Assembly (NCBI RefSeq): GCF_001886815.1
Contig: NZ_CP018099.1
Coordinates: 3,656,501-3,720,500 of the forward strand
Length of the DNA stretch: 64,000 bases
Source of the DNA: Caldithrix abyssi DSM 13497
Lineage (GTDB): Bacteria; Calditrichota; Calditrichia; Calditrichales; Calditrichaceae
Reading direction: 5' to 3'
A model generated the notes under the pieces. The model did no database searches. It had not been told where the DNA came from and was given only the letters and a program-made list of their open reading frames with translations. The position numbers were made by a program, and so were the translations under genes. Position 1 is the stretch's first letter. Each line of letters starts with the position of its first letter. Below, in pieces: positions 1-8,794 of the stretch.

Positions 1-1543
1 CCAGATAGCTAAGGCCTTAAGAGAGAATATTCATTTCATGTGGTTATCAGGGAACAGTCGTCCGGATTTTAGGACGATAAATCGTTTTCGTTCATCACGA
101 TTGAAGGGAAAAATAGAGGAAGTATTCACCTATGTAGTTGAGCAATTATTGGAGTTGGGCTATATCGAATTAAATGATCTTTTTATAGACGGGAGCAAAT
201 TTCAGGCGAATGCGAATAAATACAAGGCAGTCTGGAAGAAGAATGTAGACCGTTACCAGAGAGTACTTCAAGAGAAGCTAAAGGAATTACTAAAGAAGAT
301 AGATAACGAGAATGATTTAGAGAATCGTTTATACGGTAATAAAGATTTAGGAGAATTAGGAGAGGATGTTACTTTAAGCTCTCATCAGATTGAACAAATA
401 GTTGATATATTGAATGAGCGGTTAAAAAAGGAACCGGACAATAAGGAATTAAAGAGAGCAAAAAATAAAATAGAGAAGGATTATTTACCGCGCCAACGTA
501 AATATGAAAAGCAACGAAAGCTTCTAAATGGTAGGAATAGCTATAGCCAGACGGACCCGGATGCTACCTTTATGAGTAAGAAGCGGGATCATCATAATAA
601 TACGGATTTGCTTCCGAGTTATAATGTTCAGGTAGGAAGTGAGAATCAATTTATAGTGAATTATACGATAAATCAGAACGCGAATGATAGCGTATTATTA
701 AAGCCCTTTATGGAGTCATACAAGCGTTGTTATGGTAGGCAACCAAATCGAGTAATAGGCGATGCAGGCTATGGAAGTGAGGAGAATTATGCATATTTGG
801 AATCAGAAGGTGTAGAAGCTTATATCAAATACAGTAGTTATTACAAAGAGCAAAAGAAGTCATACAAAGAGAATCCTTTTTTGATAGATAACATGCGGTA
901 TGATCCTGAATTAGATCGCTATGAATGTCCTGCCGGTCGGTATTTAGAATATGTTGGAGAACAGGAAAATGTTACGTCGACGGGATTTAAAGTAAAGCAT
1001 CGTATTTACCGTAGTGAGAGTTGTGAAGGCTGTGCATTGAAAGAGAAGTGCTATAAGGGCCAGACTGCGCGTGTTGTTAGAGTAAATGTCATGCTTAATG
1101 ATTATAAAAAGCAGGTTCGTTCTCGATTGAATACGGAAGAAGGAAGAAAATTAATCAGCAAACGAGGTTCGGAGATAGAAACAATTTTTGGACAAATAAA
1201 GCATAATCTTGGAATAAGGGGCTTTTTATTAAGAGGATTAGATAAAGTAAAAACAGAATTTGGTATAATAGCAGTAGCGTATAATTTAAAAAAGATGTTT
1301 AATCAGATGAAAGAGTACGGTTTAGTTAACGAGATGTATAAGTATAGCGCTAACATCTTTTTTAATTTAAACCGGGCAAGCCAGTGTCAAAATTTAGGCC
1401 CAAAAAATACCATTTTAAAATCGTTAGAGCGGTTTTTTATAGAAATTAAGGAAAAAATAGTTGTTAAATATTCATCTTGTCTCTTCAACGCCAAAATATG
1501 TTTTGTATAAAAATTTACTTTCATCGACTTTTGGGACAGCCCC
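1..1543 (+). mobile_element. IS1182-family insertion sequence, 3' part only
   Basis: The transposase reading frame is open at the first base of the window, so the left end lies outside. About 17 bp at 1527-1543 read on the minus strand as GGGGCTGTCCCAAAAGT, a sequence typical of IS1182/IS5-type element ends, and I take 1543 as the right end. The left end and any target duplication cannot be checked here. A similar stretch occurs alone at 46012-46031. Confidence 0.65.
2..1510 (+). CDS. IS1182-family DDE transposase (5' end outside window)
   Basis: Transposase of the IS1182 group. Translation in frame from base 2 gives QIAKALRENIHF before the first visible ATG at 38, matching the N-terminal domain of this family, so the gene starts upstream and 38 is not the true start. 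Counting from that Met, the first catalytic Asp is about residue 51 (FIDGSKF), the second about 242 (VIGDAGYG), and the Glu lies in GSEIETIFGQIKHN near 385. A cysteine cluster of the C-x2-C-x5-C type (ESCEGCALKEKC), usual in this family, lies between the last two. The frame looks intact to its stop, so the element may be active. It is AT-rich compared with the host genes. Confidence 0.9.
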   Translation, partial: QIAKALRENIHFMWLSGNSRPDFRTINRFRSSRLKGKIEEVFTYVVEQLLELGYIELNDLFIDGSKFQANANKYKAVWKKNVDRYQRVLQEKLKELLKKIDNENDLENRLYGNKDLGELGEDVTLSSHQIEQIVDILNERLKKEPDNKELKRAKNKIEKDYLPRQRKYEKQRKLLNGRNSYSQTDPDATFMSKKRDHHNNTDLLPSYNVQVGSENQFIVNYTINQNANDSVLLKPFMESYKRCYGRQPNRVIGDAGYGSEENYAYLESEGVEAYIKYSSYYKEQKKSYKENPFLIDNMRYDPELDRYECPAGRYLEYVGEQENVTSTGFKVKHRIYRSESCEGCALKEKCYKGQTARVVRVNVMLNDYKKQVRSRLNTEEGRKLISKRGSEIETIFGQIKHNLGIRGFLLRGLDKVKTEFGIIAVAYNLKKMFNQMKEYGLVNEMYKYSANIFFNLNRASQCQNLGPKNTILKSLERFFIEIKEKIVVKYSSCLFNAKICFV

Positions 1544-2100
1544 GGGCGTAAATAGCACCGATTTGCTTAGTTTTCGGCTTACATTTTGTGATACAGTTCT
1601 ATTTTTTCTTTTCGATCCTGGCGTTCCCTTTTCAGTTGACGCTGGACAGAAAGGTTTGCGTGAAAAAATCTTTGTGCGCTTTGTGACTTCTTTGCGCTCT
1701 TGGTGGTTCGTTTTTGGTTGCGGCTGCGCTGCCTTAGGGATAGTTTTTGAACCTTGATTTTCAGGATTACGGGATTTTCTTGATTTTTTACTACAATGAA
1801 ACGATGCATCCCATTTTAAAGATAAATTCTGGAATGCAGATAAAATAATCCTGTTAATCCAAAAATCGGGCAAATCCTGGTTCAAAATTTAATTTCTCAT
1901 CTTCCGGTCATTCCAATCCCGTCCTGACCTGAAGATTGACAGCCACCATTTTTGTAGAAGCGAAGGATGTTCATCTGTTTTTTAAAAATATTTATTTAGC
2001 GTGTACAAAGATTAGTGCGAGCCAAAGCGAAATTTTAAGGAGAATCCTTCGCTTTTACTGATTTTTCCTCGTAACGTTTTGGGAAGATTTCTCCTCCCCC
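1544..2100. other. Gene-free region with dispersed intergenic repeats
   Basis: No credible gene. It holds copies of sequences that recur elsewhere in the window. The stretch at about 1672-1741, including TGTGACTTCTTTGCGCTCT and GGTTGCGGCTGCGCTGCCTT, recurs near 6151-6300 and 12605-12700. The stretch at 1850-1910, including CAAATCCTGGTTCAAAATTT and CCGGTCATTCCAA, recurs at 5875-5943. ORFs predicted on the minus strand here are translations of these repeats. Confidence 0.7.
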
Positions 2101-2280
2101 GTGGAACGGGCTCGTCGAAATGACAGGAGAGGACCCGTGGAACGTATTCATCGAAATGACAGGGGAAGACCTGTGGGACGTGTTCATCGAAATGACAGGA
2201 GAGTTGGAGAAGGACGTGTTCGTCGAATTGACAGGAGATTGGGAGTGGAACGGGCTCGTCGAAATGACAGGGGAGAGACT
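2101..2280. repeat. Five tandem copies of a 36-bp unit
   Basis: Units start at 2101, 2137, 2173, 2209 and 2245, each exactly 36 bp, with the shared core TCGTCGAAATGACAGG near the middle and a variable end. The period is a multiple of three, so all frames stay open and produce spurious ORFs. The core matches the inner arm (TCGAAATGACA) of the MITE at 12711-12856. Confidence 0.85.
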
Positions 2281-2382
2281 ACCTTTTGCCATTCCGTGGA
2301 GCGCCTACCACTCCGTCATTTAGAGGATTCCGCCGGCGGGACGACGAGAAAGCTTTTTTATCCTTCACCGCTCCCCCCCCCG

Positions 2383-2640
2383 CTCCCTGAGCGAAGTCGA
2401 AGGGAGCGAAATCGAAGGCTTGCCCTGAACGCAGCCGAAGGGGAGGCTTCACAATCACGGTTGCTTCGGCTACGCTCAGCAACCGTACTCATGCTCCCTG
2501 AGCGAAGTCGAAGGCTTGCCCTGAACGCAGCCGAAGGGGAGGCTTCACAATCACGGTTGCTTCGGCTACGCTCAGCAACCGTACTCCCGCTCCCTGAGCG
2601 TAGTCGAAGGCCTGCCCTGAGCGAAGTCGAAGGGAGTGAA
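2383..2640. repeat. Mosaic of CTGAGCGAAGTCGAAGG repeats with a 79-bp direct repeat
   Basis: The motif CTGAGCGAAGTCGAAGG and close variants occur several times in both orientations. A 79-bp segment at 2412-2490 is repeated base for base at 2508-2586. Read on the minus strand the motif encodes PFDFAQG-type peptides, and the flavin reductase gene that ends here has picked these up as its C-terminus. Confidence 0.85.
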
Positions 2641-3165
2641 GCTTCTATTTTTTTTTTTTAATACGCGAACGACTTCCCCGAAATAGATTCTGTGATAGTC
2701 ATTCTGCGCGTAATTGTCTTCAATGGCAGGATCCAGAAAATTTTCAGGGTGAAAATCGTCCTGATAAATTTTTTTACAGACCACAATCAGGTCGGCTTCC
2801 TCAAACGCCACACTCTTTTCCTCTGGCAGGGGAAAAGGCGTTAACCCCGCTTCCGCTATCTTGTCGCCATCTCTGCCCGATTTTGTGCCCAGCAGAGACA
2901 GCGCCGGTCGGTACGCTTCCGGAAATGCGCACAGGGTAAAGTAATCAAATCGATTCATAAATTGAAATGTAAAGCGCGTGGGACGCACCACGACCTGTGC
3001 GAACGGTCGGTTCCACATAATCCCCATGCTTCCCCAGGAGATGGTCATGGTATTAAACGCCTTGTTTGAAAATTGACCGGCCGTCAGCAACAACCAGCGA
3101 TCGTCAAATAAAGAGAAGACATTAAAGTTTAACGACTTTACATCGACTTCATTAAAAGATTTCAT
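2572..3165 (-). CDS. Flavin reductase-like FMN-binding protein with repeat-derived C-terminus
   Basis: Flavin reductase-like protein that should bind FMN as a split-barrel dimer; the physiological substrate is unknown. The family block is clear at about residues 28-85, with TAG, an NTM-like TMTISWG stretch, a VVRPTRF-like segment and an FTL-like YFTLCAFP. The start is supported by an AGGGGG ribosome site just upstream. Only 9 bp separate it from the upstream saccharopine dehydrogenase-like gene, so the two probably form an operon. The true domain ends near RVYFGEVVRVLKK; the following codons cross a 12-13 base A tract (T run on the plus strand at about 2647-2659) and then the PFDFAQG repeat before stopping. 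The last ~25 residues are therefore repeat-encoded and the natural stop was probably lost. Confidence 0.8.
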   Translation of the reverse strand: MKSFNEVDVKSLNFNVFSLFDDRWLLLTAGQFSNKAFNTMTISWGSMGIMWNRPFAQVVVRPTRFTFQFMNRFDYFTLCAFPEAYRPALSLLGTKSGRDGDKIAEAGLTPFPLPEEKSVAFEEADLIVVCKKIYQDDFHPENFLDPAIEDNYAQNDYHRIYFGEVVRVLKKKNRSFTPFDFAQGRPSTTLREREYGC

Positions 3166-3174
3166 CCTGCCCCC

Positions 3175-4293
3175 TTAAATTTCTGTTTGTTGATAGTGAA
3201 TGCCGCGTTGGTGGAACTCATTAAACACAAAACGCACCAGTTCATGGTTGTGTCCTAATTGTTCTAAAGGCAGAATACCCTTTTCAGTGATCAGGCCGTT
3301 CAGCATTGCCCGCGCCATAATAGTGGCTGTATAGCCGGTGGTACGCGCCATGGAATGGATGCCAGACTTTGCGTCGTAAAAATCGAGCAGGTCAAACTGC
3401 AGTCCGCCGTCCGGGCCGCGCACTTCCACGCGCATTACGGTCAGGTCTTCCTCGCCAGGTTTCAGCTGCCACTGTTTAAAGAGCGTTTGACAGGTCAGGT
3501 CAATGGGACGAATCTTTTGCCCATTAATTTCAAGCGGCGCTTCGTCCAGCAAACCGGTCTGTTTTAAAAACAAAACCTTTTCTCTATGTCCGGGGTAGCG
3601 CAGGGTTTTTTCCACCATGTCAGGCGCGTCAATGGTGTAAAGCAAAGTGCGCAAACCGTCGCTGTTAAAAGCCTCCAGCGTGCCCACCTGTGGAAAGTCA
3701 ATAAACTCCGGATCGGTGAGCGGCTCTTTAACCACGATTTTGCCGTCTTTTTTAAAACGGGCGGGACGCGTGTACTCTTCAATGACATCGATCGGCGAAA
3801 ACACGGCTTTGTATTCCCAGGGCAACTGGCGAACACGCGGCAGACCGCCTACATAAATTTTTACCTCTTCAACTTTTTTTAAAAGGGATTGCCCATAACC
3901 AACCAGTAAATTACTCATGCCCGGCGCAACGCCGCAATCAACCAGCGCCGTCACCTGATTTTTTAGGGCCAGTGTCTGAAGGGCAAGGGCATCTTCCGGG
4001 AAAAAAGCAATATCGACTACGTTTTTCCCCAATTCAAGCAAATGTTTCAGAGTTTGATACCCCAAAAATCCGGGCAGGGCGTTAATGACAACAGCAGCGT
4101 CTCTGGTGAGCTCCTTCAAAATCAGCGGATCGGTGGCATCGGCAACCTGCACATCTATTGCATCGATCTTCTCTAATTCCTTTAATTTCTGAGCATCCCG
4201 ATCCACAATTAGAACATTTTTATCGCTGTCCTGCGCCAGATCACGCGCCATCGGATTGCCGATCAGGCCAGCTCCTAAAATCACAATTTGCAT
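3175..4293 (-). CDS. Saccharopine dehydrogenase family NAD(P)-dependent oxidoreductase
   Basis: Soluble dehydrogenase of the saccharopine dehydrogenase / lysine dehydrogenase-like family, about 372 residues. A Rossmann fold opens the protein (VILGAGLIGNPMARDLA, about residues 3-19), followed by an acidic strand end (LIVDRD) and the VADATDP segment usual for these enzymes. The remainder resembles the family's catalytic/dimerisation domain, including GVAPGMSNLLVG and a conserved region near PLTDPEFIDFPQVGTLEAF. I start at the ATG at 4293 rather than the in-frame TTG one codon upstream; a purine-rich AAAGGGAAAGGGA lies just ahead. It is the first gene of a two-gene operon with the flavin reductase. 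The substrate (saccharopine, lysine or another amino acid) cannot be decided from the sequence. Confidence 0.85.
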   Translation of the reverse strand: MQIVILGAGLIGNPMARDLAQDSDKNVLIVDRDAQKLKELEKIDAIDVQVADATDPLILKELTRDAAVVINALPGFLGYQTLKHLLELGKNVVDIAFFPEDALALQTLALKNQVTALVDCGVAPGMSNLLVGYGQSLLKKVEEVKIYVGGLPRVRQLPWEYKAVFSPIDVIEEYTRPARFKKDGKIVVKEPLTDPEFIDFPQVGTLEAFNSDGLRTLLYTIDAPDMVEKTLRYPGHREKVLFLKQTGLLDEAPLEINGQKIRPIDLTCQTLFKQWQLKPGEEDLTVMRVEVRGPDGGLQFDLLDFYDAKSGIHSMARTTGYTATIMARAMLNGLITEKGILPLEQLGHNHELVRFVFNEFHQRGIHYQQTEI

Positions 4294-4506
4294 CAAAGTC
4301 CCTTTCCCTTTAATAGATGTGTATTTCAGCTAAATTTATCAAATTCTCTTTTTAAGTGCAAAAACCGCCTTTTACCTTATTACTTTAAAAAGGTCTTCCC
4401 CTTATCATCCGTCAAAAAATATTTACAGTAGTTGAAAAATTAATACCGTTCGTTTATATTGGGATAGTTTTACCACGTCTTCGCTTCATGTCTGGAGGAA
4501 ATAATA

Positions 4507-5655
4507 ATGTACTCTAAATTGTTACCTTTGGTGATGTTCATAATTTTAGGATCGTTTTGTTCTCCCACCGTTTTTGCCGCTCAAAAGATTAAAATTGTAA
4601 AGATTCTGGATACCAATCTCTTTTTGCTTCAGGATGGTCGAAAGATCAGTCTGGCCAATTTGCAGATGCCCTCAAAGGCGGATAGCAACCAGGCGCGACA
4701 GGCTATTGCGCAAAAGATTCTGGCCTATGAACACCAACATTTATTAAAATATGATTTGATAATGGAACCATCTCCCGCCGCCGACTCCACCATGCAAATT
4801 ATTCCTGTACATCTGTTTCAGAAGCTGCCATTGAGTAAAGTCAATTTTAACAAAGAATTACTTGAATTGGGCTATGCGTTTTATGTCCCCGTGGATTCGT
4901 TGTACCGCGAAGAATACGAATGGGCGGTCCGTAAGGCCAAAAAATTAAAACGGCCCCTCTGGGCTCCTGAACGGTATTTACAACGCCAGAAGGTGGCTGT
5001 GTTCTTTGGCACCAGCGGCGTTATCGGTCAATTCAATTCTCTTGAGTTTCCGCAGAAAAATGATTTTCGATTATGGGGAATCGATGTCATGATCGGTAAT
5101 CCATACAGTGGTTCTTTCTCTGGAGAGCTTAAACTGGGAAAAATTCGTATTAGAGAAAAGGGCTTTGCAGCCTGTGAAGCGGGTCCGGCGGCCCATTACG
5201 CAGTGGACGCCCTTTATGACTTTATCATTCTTAATTCTCAACTAAATTTCACCTATTTTGGCTTTGGTGTGGGCTTTTTCTATTTGGCCCAAACTAAACG
5301 CGGATTTTGTGACGAAGTTCTTGGCGCTAATGCTGTGCCAAATCTGAATGTAAGATTGGGGTTTATGGAGAAATTTTTTATTTCGGCAGAGTTGAACAAT
5401 TCGATTCCGGAACTCTGGCAAGTAGGAATTACCTACCGATTCGCTGCGCCCTTCTCCAGCATCTGGATTGGTTACCTGGGCATCAATGATTTTGAAAATT
5501 TTAAAGAATCGTTCAACCAGAACCACTACATCGGGATCAAAGGTCAATATCTTTTCTGGAACCGATTGTTAATGCACGTCAGCGGACAAATTCGCCCCAA
5601 CTCCAGCGACAAATTTTGGGGAGCCGGCCTGTCTTTTAAAATTTACTCCAATTAG
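4507..5655 (+). CDS. Exported protein: thermonuclease-like N-domain fused to beta-barrel-like C-domain
   Basis: Not a named family to my knowledge. Residues 1-25 form a signal peptide ending near VFAAQ. Residues about 27-160 resemble a staphylococcal-nuclease (SNase/TNase) OB-fold: KIVKILDTNLFLLQDGRKISLANLQMP corresponds to the family's first strands, and ELLELGYAFYVP with the charged helix after it matches the later part. The usual catalytic Arg/Glu residues are not obvious, so it may be inactive. From about residue 165 on there are alternating aromatic/glycine strands (for example FNFTYFGFGVGFFYL and KFWGAGLSFKIYSN at the end) resembling an outer-membrane beta-barrel closing on an aromatic-rich C-terminus. 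A good ribosome site (TGGAGGAAATAATA) precedes the ATG. Monocistronic. Confidence 0.6.
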   Translation: MYSKLLPLVMFIILGSFCSPTVFAAQKIKIVKILDTNLFLLQDGRKISLANLQMPSKADSNQARQAIAQKILAYEHQHLLKYDLIMEPSPAADSTMQIIPVHLFQKLPLSKVNFNKELLELGYAFYVPVDSLYREEYEWAVRKAKKLKRPLWAPERYLQRQKVAVFFGTSGVIGQFNSLEFPQKNDFRLWGIDVMIGNPYSGSFSGELKLGKIRIREKGFAACEAGPAAHYAVDALYDFIILNSQLNFTYFGFGVGFFYLAQTKRGFCDEVLGANAVPNLNVRLGFMEKFFISAELNNSIPELWQVGITYRFAAPFSSIWIGYLGINDFENFKESFNQNHYIGIKGQYLFWNRLLMHVSGQIRPNSSDKFWGAGLSFKIYSN

Positions 5656-6497
5656 AGAACCATATCACTCAAATCTATGCGGAAAGGGCCGGCAGATTCC
5701 TGGTACAGTTGTCGAATTTAGATTCCAGCCATTTTCTGCGCAATTAGCTGTGCCACATTCCCCTCACCTTCTGGTCGGACACACTTACAAAGGGCGCTAA
5801 AGTTGCCGGAATGTGTAACACGTAAAGCGTGACAGGCAATGAAACTGAGCAAATTCAAGCAGAGGATCAGAATCATGGTAATCCAAAAATCAAGCAAATC
5901 CTGGTTCAAAATTTAATTTTTTCATCTGCCGGTCATTCCAAATTCCCATCTGGCGGAATGCGAAAATTTTTGTTCTGCTGGATTGGTTGAATAGTTAATT
6001 AGTTGAATGGTTGAATAGAAATTTACAAATACGCAAATATTGGACATCATTGGAGAAAAATTTCCAACGAACAGTTCTTCCCACTCTCCCACAATCTTTT
6101 TCTTGGATAGAGGGTAAGGGCAATTGAAACTATTTTTAATTTAAAATAGTTTTTGCGCCTTTGTGACTTCTCTGAGCTCTCTGTGTTCGCTTACAATAAT
6201 TTGTTTAATCATTTTCTGCGATTATTGGCGTAATCTGCAAGAAAATTACTTTGCGCACGTTGTGGTTGATTTTGCTTGCGGCTGTGCTGCCTTGGAATAA
6301 ATTCATCAATCAACAATCATAAATCCATTCAGGCTGTGTAAAAACGACGTTGCAAATCGTCTATGAAACGGCGCCGCTAAATGGAAAGCGCGCTTTTTGC
6401 CAGCTCCACGCTGCCAGGCGACAAACCATTTTAAAGTGCGTTGAACCGATTTTTTCATTAACTTTAACTCCGTACGCATTTAACGGAGGAGACCATC
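5656..6497. other. 842-bp gene-free region with dispersed repeats
   Basis: No gene seen. It contains a second copy of the 1850-1910 repeat at about 5875-5943, a TTGGTTGAATAGTT-type low-complexity run at 5981-6020 (recurring near 12420, 14494 and 20885), a GGGTAAGGGCAATTGAAAC segment at 6112-6130 that recurs at 12569-12587, and the GTGACTTCTCT / GCGGCTGTGCTGCCTT segments. An AGGAG-type ribosome site lies before the peptidase start at 6498. No convincing promoter was identified. Confidence 0.65.
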
Positions 6498-8651
6498 ATG
6501 TCTAAAAGATTTTCCATTCTTTTTTCACTACTGTTTGCTTTTACGCTTTTGGCCGGCGAAAAAACGCTAACCATAAAAGAAGCCATTCTCGGAAATTACC
6601 AGAATCTAAAAGTTGAAAATCTGGAACAGTTGCAATGGATTTATGATACTGAAAATTTTTGCTACGTGGACTCCTTAAATCAGCAATACGGTTTGATTAA
6701 AGTCTCCGCGCGCACTCAACAGCGCCTCATGCTGCTCACGCTGGACTCTTTAAACGCTCTGATGAACAGGGCAAACCAAACGCCTTTAAAGAAATTTCCC
6801 CGCATCGCCTGGCAAAACGCCCAGCGTTTTCGCTTTAGAAGCGGGCAAAAATTCTTTGTGTGCGATTTGACTGAGCCGGCCGTGCAGCTAATCAACGAAA
6901 TTCCCGAACAGGCCCAAAACGTGGAACTCCATCCGAAATTGAACTACGTAGCCTACACCATTGGCCAGAACCTTTATGTCTCTCTTAAAGCGGGGCAAAC
7001 CATTCAAATCACGTTCGACACAGAAGACGGCATCTTAAACGGCGACAGCTACGTGCACCGCCAGGAGTTCGGCATCCGCAAGGGCATTTTCTGGTCGCCT
7101 TCCGGAAAGCATTTAGCCTTTTACCGCGTGGATCAGCGTATGGTAACCCAATATCCGCTGGTAGATATCGACAGCCGGCCGGCAAAACTGCGTTACATCC
7201 GCTATCCGTTTACCGGCATGACCAGCGAGCAGGTAAGCGTTGGCGTGTACCATCTTCAAACTGGCTCTATCACCTACCTGCAAACCGGCGAACCTCAGGA
7301 TCATTACAAATGTAGCGTCACCTGGAGTCCCGATGAGCAATTCATTTACGTGGCGCAGCTAAACCGCGATCAAAACCATTTACGCCTGGTGAAATATGAT
7401 CCGCAAAATGGCCTGGCGCAGCAAACACTCTTCGAAGAAAGCGATGATCAATGGGTAGAGCCCGAACACGGTCTTCTCTTTGTTAACGATGATCCGAACC
7501 GCTTTATCTGGTTTTCCAAACGGAACGGCTACAACGACCTCTATCTTTATCGCAGCGATGGGAAATTACTGCGCAAACTAACGCCCTCGCAGTGGGATGT
7601 GACGCGCTTTCTGGGCTTTGACGCCGCCGGAAAGAACGCTTTCTTTCTGGCCTCGGCCAACAACGGCCTGGATCGTCAGGCGTTTAAGGTGTCGTTGAAA
7701 TCGGGACGTTTAACCCAACTCACCCATTCTTCCGGCGTTCATGTTGTTCAGTTTCAAAAACAGGGCAAGTTTTTGCTTGATCGCTTCACCAATCTCTCCA
7801 CGCCGAACCGCATTGCTCTTTTGGACGCCAGCGGCCGGGAAGTTCAGGTTTTACTGAATGCCGCCAATCCACTGCAAGAATACAAAATCGGCGATTTAAA
7901 ACTGCTGCAACTGCAGAGCGAGGCGGGAGATGTTTTGAATGCGCGCATCATCTTTCCGCCCGATTTTGATCCGGCTAAAAAATATCCGGTGATCGTTTAC
8001 GTTTACGGCGGGCCGCATGGGCAAATGCTCACCAACAGTTTTTTGCGCGGCTGGAGATGGTGGTTTTACTACATGGCGCAAAAAGGCTTTATCCTGTTTA
8101 CGCTTGATAATCGCGGCACCAACAATCGCGGCCTGGAATTCGAACAGGTGATCCACCGCCGCCTGGGAACCATAGAAGTGCAGGATCAAATGGTCGGCAT
8201 TCGCTATCTCAAAAGCCAGCCTTTTGTGGACAGCACGCGCATCGGCGTTCACGGCTGGAGCTACGGCGGTTTTATGACCATTTCGCTTATGACGCGCCAG
8301 CCGGGCGTGTTTAAAGTAGGCGTGGCCGGCGGGCCGGTAATCGACTGGCGCTACTACGAAGTAATGTACGGCGAACGCTACATGGACACGCCCCAGAGCA
8401 ATCCCGAAGGCTACGAAACCTCCAGCTTGCTCAATTACGTTCAAAACCTGGAAGGCCGTTTGCTGATCATTCACGGTACGGTGGATCCGGTGGTCGTTTT
8501 GCAAAACAGCTGGCTTTATTTGCGCAAGGCCATTGATCTCCAGAAACAGGTAGATTACTTTGTCTATCCAGGAGACGAGCACAACATGCGTGGCCAGGAT
8601 CGCGTACACCTGTACCAGAAAATTTCGGATTACTTTCTGGAGCATCTATAA
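6498..8651 (+). CDS. Secreted S9 family (DPP-IV-like) serine peptidase
   Basis: Prolyl oligopeptidase-superfamily peptidase of the DPP-IV type, expected to remove dipeptides from peptide N-termini outside the cytoplasm. Residues 1-19 are a signal peptide (LFSLLFAFTLLAG). An eight-bladed propeller-type domain spans about 50-460, and an alpha/beta hydrolase domain follows to 717. The catalytic triad is visible as Ser588 (GWSYGGF), Asp663 (HGTVDPVV) and His695 (GDEHNMRG), with spacing that matches DPP-IV. The N-terminal Glu motif that anchors the substrate amine in DPP-IV (E-E) reads VHRQEFG here, leaving one Glu, as in many FCB-group S9 homologues, so the exact specificity is open. A GGAGGAGACC ribosome site precedes the ATG. 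It stands alone, with a 143-bp gap to the next gene. Confidence 0.92.
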   Translation: MSKRFSILFSLLFAFTLLAGEKTLTIKEAILGNYQNLKVENLEQLQWIYDTENFCYVDSLNQQYGLIKVSARTQQRLMLLTLDSLNALMNRANQTPLKKFPRIAWQNAQRFRFRSGQKFFVCDLTEPAVQLINEIPEQAQNVELHPKLNYVAYTIGQNLYVSLKAGQTIQITFDTEDGILNGDSYVHRQEFGIRKGIFWSPSGKHLAFYRVDQRMVTQYPLVDIDSRPAKLRYIRYPFTGMTSEQVSVGVYHLQTGSITYLQTGEPQDHYKCSVTWSPDEQFIYVAQLNRDQNHLRLVKYDPQNGLAQQTLFEESDDQWVEPEHGLLFVNDDPNRFIWFSKRNGYNDLYLYRSDGKLLRKLTPSQWDVTRFLGFDAAGKNAFFLASANNGLDRQAFKVSLKSGRLTQLTHSSGVHVVQFQKQGKFLLDRFTNLSTPNRIALLDASGREVQVLLNAANPLQEYKIGDLKLLQLQSEAGDVLNARIIFPPDFDPAKKYPVIVYVYGGPHGQMLTNSFLRGWRWWFYYMAQKGFILFTLDNRGTNNRGLEFEQVIHRRLGTIEVQDQMVGIRYLKSQPFVDSTRIGVHGWSYGGFMTISLMTRQPGVFKVGVAGGPVIDWRYYEVMYGERYMDTPQSNPEGYETSSLLNYVQNLEGRLLIIHGTVDPVVVLQNSWLYLRKAIDLQKQVDYFVYPGDEHNMRGQDRVHLYQKISDYFLEHL

Positions 8652-8794
8652 TTGTAATCTTTAAAAAAATATTAAATTAGATTTTTACCGCGCCTTTTGC
8701 GGCATATTGGCAATTGAATAGAGAGAAAATTTTAGATAGATGAAATCTGTACTTTATAAATCACGATCTGATCATTGATCAGAGGGAGTTCCCC

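Noticed and set aside
1472-1885. Minus-strand ORF of 137 codons (MNQDLPDFWINRI...), with a relative at 5718-5909
   Set aside because: Both are translations of the same dispersed intergenic repeat (CAAATCCTGGTTCAAAATTT). They lack ribosome sites and any family similarity.
2101-2661. Plus-strand ORF of 186 codons
   Set aside because: It is made wholly of the 36-bp tandem repeat and the CTGAGCGAAGTCGAAGG mosaic, and it runs over the end of the flavin reductase gene on the other strand.
7896-8645. Minus-strand ORF of 249 codons opposite the S9 peptidase
   Set aside because: It is antisense to the catalytic domain, whose triad and spacing are clear on the plus strand.
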